Of a DNA stretch of 64,000 bases, positions 21,394 to 27,990 are shown piece by piece. The DNA lies in contig NZ_JAKILT010000005.1 in assembly GCF_023283535.1 (NCBI RefSeq), positions 1 through 64,000 on the forward strand, in the 5' to 3' direction. Numbering within the stretch: the stretch's first letter is position 1; the number at the start of each line of letters is the position of its first letter. Below the pieces are notes generated by a model that was given only the letters and a program-made list of their open reading frames with translations, did no database searches and was not told the origin of the DNA. Source of the DNA: Shewanella sairae (GTDB lineage: Bacteria; Pseudomonadota; Gammaproteobacteria; Enterobacterales; Shewanellaceae). The translations under genes and the position numbers were made by a program.

Positions 21394-21879
21394 TTAATGG
21401 TGGTGATGGTGATGCTTGTGCGCATCATCACTTTGCGGTGCTTGTTTTTTTACAGGCAGACTAATTTCCTGCACTGTTCCGTCAGCAAACTCAAGAGTCA
21501 TCTCTACTTCAGAGTCGACCACTAGCGGTTCAGTAAGCCCCATCAACATAATGTGGTTACCGGATTCAGACAGCACGAGACTACCATGAGAGTCTATGTC
21601 AAAGCCCTCCACTTGGCGCATTTTAATCATGCCATTCTCTTCAATAAGGGTGTGTAATTGTGCTTCAGCAGCAAAAGACGCATCTACCGCAACTAAACGA
21701 GTTGCATCGCCATGGTTCTCAATCGTGATATAGGCCGCGCTATTTGGCACTGTTGCAGGCAAAGCACGAACATATCCATCTACCAGCACTATTTGCGCCA
21801 TAGCAGTGAACGATAGGCAACTTAACAGACAGATGTTAAACAGTTGTTTGAATATTAGCTTCAATGTCATAAACTCCAT
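21394..21879 (-). CDS. Periplasmic copper chaperone PCu(A)C with natural His6 tail
   Basis: PCu(A)C proteins carry Cu(I) in the periplasm, often to cytochrome oxidase. The protein has a signal peptide (through SFTAMA) and the exact copper-binding signature H-x10-M-x21-H-x-M, starting at the His of LHTLIEEN and ending HIM. It ends with KHHHHHH, a genuine terminal hexahistidine. Starts at 21879 or 21870 (the latter just after GGAG) are both plausible; a GTG at 21921 would overlap the divergent hydratase gene. It heads the set with DUF2333 and TIGR04219 genes. Confidence 0.9.
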   Translation of the reverse strand: MEFMTLKLIFKQLFNICLLSCLSFTAMAQIVLVDGYVRALPATVPNSAAYITIENHGDATRLVAVDASFAAEAQLHTLIEENGMIKMRQVEGFDIDSHGSLVLSESGNHIMLMGLTEPLVVDSEVEMTLEFADGTVQEISLPVKKQAPQSDDAHKHHHHHH

Positions 21880-21913
21880 GTAAAACCCAATTCGCAGAAT
21901 GAGGACATAACGA

Positions 21914-22651
21914 ATGAGCACGATTCAAGTTAGGGACGATAATGGCGTAAGGGTCATTACGTTTAATCGCCCGGATAAACGCAATGCGCTTAACCTACAA
22001 ATGTATACACAGCTAACAGAATACCTTATCCAAGGCGAGTCGGACAACGAAATTCGAGCCTTTATGTTTCGCGGACAAGCAGAGTGCTTTACTTCCGGCA
22101 ATGATGTCGCTGACTTTTTACAAAATAGTGGCTTAGGTGCTGATCATCCAGCTTTTAGATTCCTATTTTGTCTACTCGATCTAAAAAAACCAGTCGTTGC
22201 AGCTGTCACAGGCGCTGCAGTCGGAATTGGCACAACCATGTTGCTACACTGTGATTTAGTTTATGCCAATAATAGTGCTAAATTTCAGCTGCCATTTGTC
22301 CAGCTTGCACTCGTGCCAGAAGCTGGGGCGAGCCTATTATTACCGCAAGTCGTCGGCCAAACAAAAGCCAGCGAATTACTTATGCTAGGTGAAAGCTTTA
22401 ATGCCAGCCAAGCTCACGCTTACGGGTTGATTAATGACATTATAGAAAGCGAGAATATTTTTGAATATGCCCTACAACGTGCTCACCAATTAGCGGCTCT
22501 ACCGCCTATCTCACTGCAATCCACAAAGAAACTGCTCCGCTACAACAAGGAAGAAGTGCGCGCACAGATGGAAAAAGAACTGATTGAGTTTGAGGCAAGA
22601 CTTGCCAGTGATGAAGCTAAAGCTCGATTTGCGGCATTTTTAAAACGCTAA
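21914..22651 (+). CDS. Enoyl-CoA hydratase/isomerase family protein
   Basis: The 245-residue crotonase-fold protein has the oxyanion-hole and substrate motifs RPDKRNALN and FTSGNDVADF, and the central block GAAVGIGTTMLLHCDLVYA. The later segment FVQLALVPEAGAS occupies the position of the second active-site loop; the usual catalytic Glu appears within VPEAGAS. It could be a hydratase or a delta3-delta2 isomerase; specificity is not visible. It is divergent from the copper chaperone gene, 34 bp from that start. Confidence 0.9.
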   Translation: MSTIQVRDDNGVRVITFNRPDKRNALNLQMYTQLTEYLIQGESDNEIRAFMFRGQAECFTSGNDVADFLQNSGLGADHPAFRFLFCLLDLKKPVVAAVTGAAVGIGTTMLLHCDLVYANNSAKFQLPFVQLALVPEAGASLLLPQVVGQTKASELLMLGESFNASQAHAYGLINDIIESENIFEYALQRAHQLAALPPISLQSTKKLLRYNKEEVRAQMEKELIEFEARLASDEAKARFAAFLKR

Positions 22652-22660
22652 TCTAGTTTT

Positions 22661-22699
22661 AAATGCGGATGCTAGTTATAGATTTCAGCATCCGCGTTT
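22661..22699 (+). terminator. Probable terminator after the enoyl-CoA hydratase gene
   Basis: A 9-bp G+C-rich stem GCGGATGCT / AGCATCCGC with a 13-nt loop is followed by GTTTG. The T run is short, so efficiency is uncertain. Confidence 0.6.
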
Positions 22700-22812
22700 G
22701 ATTAGAATTATCACCACACTAGTTGTATGCATTTGATAATGGCTTGAGGCGATGTTTTTCAAGGTGGTTAGCACTCTCATCTAAAATTCCTCTGAAGCAT
22801 TAATCAAAACGG

Positions 22813-23016
22813 CTAATTAACATGGTTTTGCCATTTTGGTAGCACTAAGGCTAATACAAAATAGGTGAGCAATCCCATTGCTGGATTACAGAAAATTGCT
22901 ACTGCACATACCACTCGGGTCCACATGCAAGACCACTCAAATTTATCAGCCATTGCAGCGGTAACACCACATACGATTGAGCGAGGATCTTTTAAGCGTT
23001 CAACAAAACTGTTCAT
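22813..23016 (-). CDS. PspC-domain small membrane protein
   Basis: The 67-residue protein resembles a free-standing PspC domain: an N-terminal LKDPRSIVCGVTAAMADKF followed by a hydrophobic span (VVCAVAIFCNPAMGLLTYFVLALVLP) and a short tail. PspC-type proteins sense or respond to membrane stress. The ATG at 23016 has GGGAG in front of it and is preferred to an ATG at 23052. It is the last gene of a small minus-strand set with the 35-residue protein and the secreted 102-residue protein upstream. Confidence 0.8.
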   Translation of the reverse strand: MNSFVERLKDPRSIVCGVTAAMADKFEWSCMWTRVVCAVAIFCNPAMGLLTYFVLALVLPKWQNHVN

Positions 23017-23126
23017 TTTAAACTCCCTTTCGTTGTCTCTAATAGACTTCAACGCTAACTTTGCAGCTCGTCATTTTAGTCTTTTATTTAGGTTTCAAAC
23101 TCGGACTGGAAATCCAGTCTTCTAAT

Positions 23127-23234
23127 TTAGTCTTCTAATTTGTGCCACTCTAGCGAACAAATTAAACATGCAAACATCACTAGGCTAATAACGGGCAATA
23201 ATAATAATGCGATAAATTGAGCAAAGAACCACAT
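23127..23234 (-). CDS. 35-residue single-span membrane protein
   Basis: This short gene encodes a 35-residue protein: one hydrophobic span beginning MWFFAQFIALLLLPVISLVM and a charged tail ending WHKLED. TAAGGA lies 8 nt before the ATG. The start is only 2 bp after the stop of the upstream secreted-protein gene. The reading frame, spacing and membrane character support a real gene, possibly a small partner of the PspC-domain protein. I do not recognise a named family. Confidence 0.65.
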   Translation of the reverse strand: MWFFAQFIALLLLPVISLVMFACLICSLEWHKLED

Positions 23235-23236
23235 AA

Positions 23237-23545
23237 TTAGTCCTTACTTACCGCAGTCGTTACTAGCGGTTGCTCATTTAGCGTAGCAGCGCCTTGCTTA
23301 TTTGCCAGCTCTTGCTCAGAGTCCATATCAAACATCATTTCAGACATTTGTGATTGAATAGAAAGACTCAATTCCGTTTGTGCTTTGCTCATCATCTCTT
23401 GCATCTGTGAAGAGATATTCTGCTCGATGTTGCTAGCAACATCAGAGATAAGCGAGTTATCTGCTTGAGCTGTTGCGCTTACGCCTAAGATTACCGCTGT
23501 TAGTAAAGACGCTTTAATGGTTTTAGATACAGTTGAATTAAACAT
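23237..23545 (-). CDS. Small secreted protein of unknown function
   Basis: The 102-residue protein has a signal peptide (KASLLTAVILGVSATAQA-D, about 28 residues). A mature helical region follows, rich in Met, Gln, Ser and Glu (NISSQMQEMMSKAQTELSLS), suggesting a small periplasmic amphipathic helix protein. GGAAG precedes the ATG. It is the first of a three-gene set with the 35-residue and PspC-domain proteins, which hints at an envelope-stress role; that is an inference. Confidence 0.75.
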   Translation of the reverse strand: MFNSTVSKTIKASLLTAVILGVSATAQADNSLISDVASNIEQNISSQMQEMMSKAQTELSLSIQSQMSEMMFDMDSEQELANKQGAATLNEQPLVTTAVSKD

Positions 23546-23816
23546 AATGGCTTCCTTTTCGAGTTAACTTAATTGTATGTATGTGCATTAAAGAGGTCTG
23601 ATTCACAGGGTTCTTAATTACACATTTCTTAATTACATATAGGTTAATACAAGCAGCGTGCCAACTTTGAATATAAACTGTAACTAGCTAAAAATATTAA
23701 ATAAAAAACAAAAAGTGGAGAGATTTTAGAGTGGAATTAAATTGAAGGATATTTGAACAACAAGAGATAGTAGTGAAACTCACCAAGCACTGGTGAATTT
23801 CACTAAATGGAGCAGA

Positions 23817-24833
23817 TTACAAGCTAACGATATCGTCCATCGCTGCACGAGCTTGAGTGATAACCTCTATACCAGCGCCTTGTTTATGCGCATTTTCGCT
23901 GATATAGCGGCGCCATATACGTGAGCCAACCTCACCTTGATAAAGGCCGATAATATGGCGAGAGATATGATTAAGGCGACCACCTTGCTTCAGGTGAGCC
24001 TCAATATAAGGTAACAACTTTTCTAGCACTTCATCACGGCTAAGAATGGGTGCATCAATGCCACACAACTGCTGATCTACCTCAGCGATAATATAGGGAT
24101 TTTGATAAGCTTCACGCCCAACCATCACACCATCAAGCTGCTGCAAGTGTGTTTTACATTCGTCCAGCGTCTTTACGCCACCGTTAATTGAAATGTTTAG
24201 CCTAGGGTAATCACGCTTAAGCTGATATACACGTTCATAATCTAGCGGTGGGATCTCACGGTTTTCTTTCGGACTCAAACCTTGCAGCCATGCTTTACGG
24301 GCATGAATAGTAAATTCTTCACAACCTGCAGCATGGACAGTATCAATAAGCTGAGTCAAAAACTCATAGCTATCTTGCTCATCGATGCCAATACGTGTTT
24401 TTACAGTAACAGGGATATCAACCACCTGCTTCATCGCAGAGACACACTCAGCGACTAACTCAGGCTCAGCCATTAAGCATGCACCAAAGCGGCCGTTTTG
24501 TACTCGATCTGATGGACAACCTACGTTTAAGTTAACCTCATCATAACCACGCTCAGCAGCTAACTTGGCACAAGCCGCTAAATCAGTCGGGTTAGATCCG
24601 CCAAGTTGTAATGCTAATGGATGCTCTTCTTGATTATAACCAAGGTAATCACCACGACCATGCAAAATCGCACCGGTAGTGACCATCTCTGTATATAACA
24701 ATGTTTGCGAAGACATTAGGCGGGCAAAATAGCGGTAATGCTTATCCGTCCAATCCAGCATGGGCGCAATGGAAAATGTGCGATTAATCGGCATAATATT
24801 TGAATCAACCTTTTGACTTACTTGTGATTTCAT
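23817..24833 (-). CDS. dusA: tRNA-dihydrouridine(20/20a) synthase
   Basis: DusA reduces uridine to dihydrouridine at positions 20 and 20a of tRNA, using FMN and NADPH. The 338-residue protein has the FMN-binding [12 protein letters not shown] opening, the catalytic Cys in [19 protein letters not shown], and the tRNA-specific [20 protein letters not shown] motif typical of Dus[12 protein letters not shown] closes the barrel. Length fits the family. The ATG at 24833 gives a 13-residue lead before a second Met; either start is possible. It stands alone on the minus strand. Confidence 0.95.
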   Translation of the reverse strand: MKSQVSQKVDSNIMPINRTFSIAPMLDWTDKHYRYFARLMSSQTLLYTEMVTTGAILHGRGDYLGYNQEEHPLALQLGGSNPTDLAACAKLAAERGYDEVNLNVGCPSDRVQNGRFGACLMAEPELVAECVSAMKQVVDIPVTVKTRIGIDEQDSYEFLTQLIDTVHAAGCEEFTIHARKAWLQGLSPKENREIPPLDYERVYQLKRDYPRLNISINGGVKTLDECKTHLQQLDGVMVGREAYQNPYIIAEVDQQLCGIDAPILSRDEVLEKLLPYIEAHLKQGGRLNHISRHIIGLYQGEVGSRIWRRYISENAHKQGAGIEVITQARAAMDDIVSL

Positions 24834-25189
24834 TTAACTCTTCATTTCAATATTAAATTCAGTCTAGCGATGCTTTTCCTCAATATTTAACTGCAAGCTA
24901 GCTGTATACTCAGTCTAGCAAGGTCAAATCATTTGATGAGCTCATTACTCAATGAAGAGTTAGCTTTAAAAGTTATGGGATATTCGCATAGAAAAATGGA
25001 CGTGCATTATACACCCGTATGCTTCTTTTCCAAAAACTCCATACAAACGCTATGCAACCGAAAATTTCCGCAAGAAAATCAAGGCTAGCCAAATAGACAA
25101 ATAGACAAATAGACAAATGAGAATGGTATTTATTTAGAAGGAAAAATTTGCTATTTTATGTCTACAACATAATCAAATTGGTGGTCGTA
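24834..25189. other. Intergenic region between dusA and the 145-residue gene
   Basis: This divergent gap holds the dusA promoter side and the approach to the gene at 25190. It contains the palindromic stretch TCAAATCATTTGA around 24926 and an 8-bp tandem repeat at 25091-25118. I see no gene in it. Confidence 0.5.
25091..25118. repeat. 8-bp tandem repeat AAATAGAC, 3.5 copies
   Basis: Three perfect copies of AAATAGAC are followed by AAAT. The run lies about 70 bp before the 145-residue gene, where copy-number change could affect expression. Confidence 0.85.
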
Positions 25190-25627
25190 ATGGGCTCTAA
25201 AAGTGCGCTAAAAAAACTGATGAAGAAAAGCCAAAAAGTCAGTAGTCGTTCACTGAAACAACTTAACTCACTCGCAGCCAATAACGATAAAAAGCAGCAC
25301 ATCTCCCCGAATTTGGCCGCAGAGCTCAATCAACTGTCATACAAAGTCATTGGAAATGTTGTTCAAGAGCTCACTCCACCTTTGTCGCCTATCCTTTCGT
25401 GGCTAAATGATGGCATTGCTGTCAATCAAGCTAGGGGATCTATAAGGCCTGCTATTCAACCTGCCACGGATGCTAATTTACCAGCGGTAACGTCGATAAA
25501 GATGATGCCGAAAAAGTCAGTGTCTATCTTGCAAATCCCACTAAAATCTCCCCCCTGTAAACGCTGTCCAGCAAAAATGGGAGGCAATTGTAAGTGCGCC
25601 GCCAAGAAACTCAATATCAACCTTTAA
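25190..25627 (+). CDS. Unknown protein with a C-terminal Cys cluster, beside the ferrosome-like locus
   Basis: I do not recognise this 145-residue protein. It has a strongly basic N-terminus (GSKSALKKLMKKSQK), a mildly hydrophobic central segment (LTPPLSPILSWLNDGIAV) and four cysteines at the end arranged C-x2-C-x7-C-x-C (C123, C126, C134, C136). It has no signal peptide. The Cys cluster could bind metal. The ATG at 25190 is preferred to a TTG at 25148. It converges on the HMA-like gene with a 29-bp gap, so it may belong to the iron cluster; that is an inference from position. Confidence 0.55.
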   Translation: MGSKSALKKLMKKSQKVSSRSLKQLNSLAANNDKKQHISPNLAAELNQLSYKVIGNVVQELTPPLSPILSWLNDGIAVNQARGSIRPAIQPATDANLPAVTSIKMMPKKSVSILQIPLKSPPCKRCPAKMGGNCKCAAKKLNINL

Positions 25628-25656
25628 TGTCAATCTAGTTGCTAATTAGTTCAAAC

Positions 25657-26016
25657 TTAGGCGTTCAAGATTACTCTACTAAAAGAAGGGCCAACCAGTC
25701 GTGACAGTGCAATGCCGGCCATGCCTTTTACTAACGTTTTGGTGCCAACAATGGCTGCATTTTCTATAAAAGAACGTGGCTGATCTTGCTCCAACCATCC
25801 ATGACTCTCGAGAATACCGAGTAAATCCTCACAGCTAATCTCTTTATCATCAAAAGTGATTGCAACCGATCCAGCGTGCAATTGATGCTTGATATGCTTA
25901 ACAGCCTCAATCAACTGTAATTGTTCCAACAATGTCTCTACTGCTTGTCTGTTAGTACGAATAAAAGCAGAGCGAACCCTTAATCTTTGCTTTGTCTTGT
26001 GGACATATACACTCAT
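25657..26016 (-). CDS. HMA-like small protein, divergent arm of the ferrosome-like locus
   Basis: The 119-residue protein resembles the soluble HMA-like domain found at the N-terminus of the nearby P-type ATPase. It has the basic opening KQRLRVRS, then a beta-strand pattern ending GSVAITFDDKEISCEDLLGI. A C-terminal segment with a Gly-rich hydrophobic stretch (LVKGMAGIALSRLVGPS) may contact membrane. There is no CxxC metal motif. A near-perfect Fur box lies 18 bp before its ATG, so its expression is probably iron-controlled. It may be a sixth fez gene; I cannot assign a letter. Confidence 0.75.
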   Translation of the reverse strand: MSVYVHKTKQRLRVRSAFIRTNRQAVETLLEQLQLIEAVKHIKHQLHAGSVAITFDDKEISCEDLLGILESHGWLEQDQPRSFIENAAIVGTKTLVKGMAGIALSRLVGPSFSRVILNA

Positions 26017-26034
26017 TAGCGCAGCCTTTTTAAT

Positions 26035-26049
26035 TGATAATCATTATCA
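26035..26049. promoter_or_regulatory. Fur box in the divergent region of the ferrosome-like locus
   Basis: TGATAATCATTATCA matches the 7-1-7 Fur consensus TGATAATNATTATCA exactly. It lies 18 bp upstream of the minus-strand HMA-like gene, whose candidate -10 is TATAAA at 26072-26077, so a bound repressor would sit just downstream of that start. A TTGATA hexamer at 26034-26039 with TAGATG 16 bp further on could also serve the plus-strand operon from the same box. Confidence 0.85.
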
Positions 26050-26257
26050 TTCCAATAGATGTTATCACCGCTTTATAGTGCACGTAAAGTATACAAATCG
26101 CTTAATAAACAAAAACACCTAAGATAAGTGACTCTGCAATTAAAATAAGAAACCACTAATGTTATCAAACTACTAAATTAATTATAACTCGGTATCAATG
26201 CTGTAAATAACTCGGCAGAAACGTGATCTCAAACAAAATATACTCGTGTCACATTCG

Positions 26258-26263
26258 TATAAT
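26258..26263 (+). promoter_or_regulatory. Candidate -10 element before the plus-strand operon
   Basis: A consensus TATAAT lies 37 bp before the preferred ATG at 26300. No good -35 is visible at 16-18 bp, so this promoter would need an activator or is a coincidence. Confidence 0.4.
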
Positions 26264-26299
26264 GGTTGGATGGACAAATATCTCACAAAAGTGCTGAAG

Positions 26300-26602
26300 A
26301 TGAGACGCTGGGTGGAAATAGCACACCACATACCAGGGCGTATTCGTCTCAAATATAAAGTCGGGTTAATGGCCCAACTCATGCAATATAACTTAAAAGA
26401 TTTTGATGAGGTGGTTGCTCAAATCCCTGCCTTTTTAAGCTATAAACTCAATAAGTCAACTGGCAGTATAGTCATTGAGTACAACTCAGAACTCGTATCA
26501 GCTGCCACCATAAATGATCTTTTTGGTGAGTCAGATGATCGAGTCGCAGACGCTTATTACCTGCTTTCTGAATATTTACAAGCTGAAGGAATTACCCAAT
26601 GA
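26300..26602 (+). CDS. HMA-like protein, first gene of the ferrosome-like operon
   Basis: The 100-residue protein opens with MRRWVEIAHHIPGRIRLKYK, nearly the same motif as the ATPase at the end of the operon (IKHHIPGRIRFKL). A ferredoxin-like beta-alpha pattern follows (FLSYKLNKSTGSIVIEYNS). It has no metal-binding CxxC. Proteins of this type occur in fez operons, where they probably assist or regulate the iron transporter; the exact role is not known to me. Starts at 26246 (GTG) and 26270 (ATG) would extend it; 26300 is chosen by alignment with the ATPase N-terminus. Its stop overlaps the next ATG (ATGA). Confidence 0.8.
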   Translation: MRRWVEIAHHIPGRIRLKYKVGLMAQLMQYNLKDFDEVVAQIPAFLSYKLNKSTGSIVIEYNSELVSAATINDLFGESDDRVADAYYLLSEYLQAEGITQ

Positions 26603-27411
26603 GCCATTATTATTCACCAGAGGGGTACCAGCCGCAACATCAGGCGACTTCAAACAATGAGCCCTCGACAGAACCACAACAGCAACCGGAATTTACAGCG
26701 CATAACCAGCAATATCCACCAGGCTATGTTCCCCCTGCTTATTATGGTCAGCCTTATGGAGCGAGTAACCACGCAGCTCCTCCCAACTTTTATCCGCCAC
26801 ACATGACACCAAGTCATGGGCAATACCCATATCCACCGCAGTATTACCCACCGCACTTCTATGCTGCTCAACATGGCTACCATCCTATGTGTCATCACCC
26901 ACATATGATGCATCCACCTTATGTTCCACACCAAGTACCACCGGCACAACCCAACCCTCCGGCTGAAGATAACGGTCAGTTTATGGAGCAAGCACAAGCA
27001 ATGCTTGAACAAGCTCTGGGTGAAGATGCAGGTATGTTTAAAGATATTTTAGGGAGTTTAGGTATGAACGATAAAGAATTTTGGAAAGGTGCAATGATTG
27101 GCGCTGCAGCAGCTTTATTACTAAGTAACGATAAAGTCCGCGGTAAGCTGTTTGATGTTGTTTCTGGTGCCGGAGATATGTTGAAAACTGGTGGCGGAAA
27201 AGTGAAAGATGCTGCAAGTCATACTGCACAAAACGTAAAAGAAAATGTCACTAACAGTGGTGAGATTTTCAAAGATACTTATAGCGCAGGCAAGCAAGGT
27301 TTTAATGAGTCAGTCGAGCGTCATTATCAACCCGCAGAGGCGATACCAGCTGCCGAACAAGAGCCTGTTGAACCTGCTCCCCTTACCACTAAAGAAGTTA
27401 CCCCTGCATGA
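26599..27411 (+). CDS. Pro/Tyr/His-rich protein with a YtxH-like helix region
   Basis: The 270-residue protein has two unlike halves. Residues 1-125 are low-complexity and rich in Pro, Tyr, Gln and His, including PPHFYAAQHGYHP and a His/Met-rich stretch (HHPHMMHPPY). Residues 140-250 hold a short hydrophobic helix (GAMIGAAAALLLSN) and a long amphipathic helix (VKDAASHTAQNVKENVTNSG), reminiscent of YtxH or LEA-type membrane-binding helices. It could coat or shape a membrane compartment and bind metal through the His/Met stretch; this is inference. Start and stop overlap the neighbouring genes (ATGA at both ends), indicating translational coupling. Confidence 0.75.
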   Translation: MSHYYSPEGYQPQHQATSNNEPSTEPQQQPEFTAHNQQYPPGYVPPAYYGQPYGASNHAAPPNFYPPHMTPSHGQYPYPPQYYPPHFYAAQHGYHPMCHHPHMMHPPYVPHQVPPAQPNPPAEDNGQFMEQAQAMLEQALGEDAGMFKDILGSLGMNDKEFWKGAMIGAAAALLLSNDKVRGKLFDVVSGAGDMLKTGGGKVKDAASHTAQNVKENVTNSGEIFKDTYSAGKQGFNESVERHYQPAEAIPAAEQEPVEPAPLTTKEVTPA

Positions 27412-27713
27412 GTAACTCAAGAAATCTATTGTGCCCAGCGAGTCGAGCTTCACTCGTTGGCGCCATGGTTGGCGGTGGTGCCGCGGTAGCGACACGCTGG
27501 CAGTCCTATAAAGAAGGTCAGCTAGCAATTAACGAATTAGTCTGGCACACCACAAAATCTGCTGTGCAAGCAGCTGCGATTAGCGGCCTGACAACATATG
27601 CAGCAGAGAAAATGGCTGGTCGCTCTGCATTGTCGCTACTCACTATTCTTGCTGCTGGCGCGGCTAGCCTTTATCTAGTCGATCAACTATCAGAGAAACA
27701 TAATCATGAATAA
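27408..27713 (+). CDS. Small two-helix membrane protein resembling magnetosome MamC/Mms13
   Basis: The 101-residue protein has two hydrophobic helices, near residues 15-29 (LVGAMVGGGAAVATR) and 66-92, joined by a polar segment with the Lys- and Glu-bearing loop SYKEGQLAINEL. This pattern, including Gly-rich GxxVGGxAA, resembles magnetosome protein MamC (Mms13), which lies in the magnetosome membrane and affects crystal size. The resemblance is from memory and is not a search result. In a ferrosome operon such a protein would fit an organelle-membrane role. It overlaps the previous gene by 4 bp and the next by 8 bp. Confidence 0.7.
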   Translation: MSNSRNLLCPASRASLVGAMVGGGAAVATRWQSYKEGQLAINELVWHTTKSAVQAAAISGLTTYAAEKMAGRSALSLLTILAAGAASLYLVDQLSEKHNHE

Positions 27714-27990
27714 CCACCCTCATTATGGCTACGGGCATTTTCATGTTCCGCCTGAAAACCAGCAACCTCAGTACAAGACGCAAAATAGCAAAACCCACTT
27801 TGCAATGGGCTTAGCTGCAGGTGCTGCCGTGGCGTATCTGTTAACCAACAAAAAAATCCAACAGAGTGTTGCTTCAACGGGAGAAAAAGCCTGGTCGTCA
27901 GTACAGGGCGAGCTAGAAGAGTTAAAAGAGCGCTTAGAAGACACCCAAGCCGAACTCGATTATTACCGTAATTTACAAAAAGGTGATTAA
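27706..27990 (+). CDS. YtxH-like single-span protein of the ferrosome-like operon
   Basis: The 94-residue protein has a His/Tyr/Pro-rich N-terminus (NNHPHYGYGHFHVPP) and one membrane span (FAMGLAAGAAVAYLLTNKK). It ends in a charged coiled coil (ELEELKERLEDTQAELDYYR). The span resembles that of the 270-residue protein, and both have His/Pro-rich N-termini, so they may be distant paralogues or partners. The start overlaps the preceding stop by 8 bp, and its stop overlaps the ATPase start (TAATG). Function is unknown. Confidence 0.75.
   Translation: MNNHPHYGYGHFHVPPENQQPQYKTQNSKTHFAMGLAAGAAVAYLLTNKKIQQSVASTGEKAWSSVQGELEELKERLEDTQAELDYYRNLQKGD

Noticed and set aside
25091..25118. CRISPR repeat or origin iteron
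   Set aside because: The unit is only 8 bp and directly abutting, with no spacers and no DnaA-box or origin context.
25889..26122. 77-codon plus-strand frame across the Fur box
   Set aside because: It overlaps the HMA-like gene antisense and the regulatory site, and has no domain.
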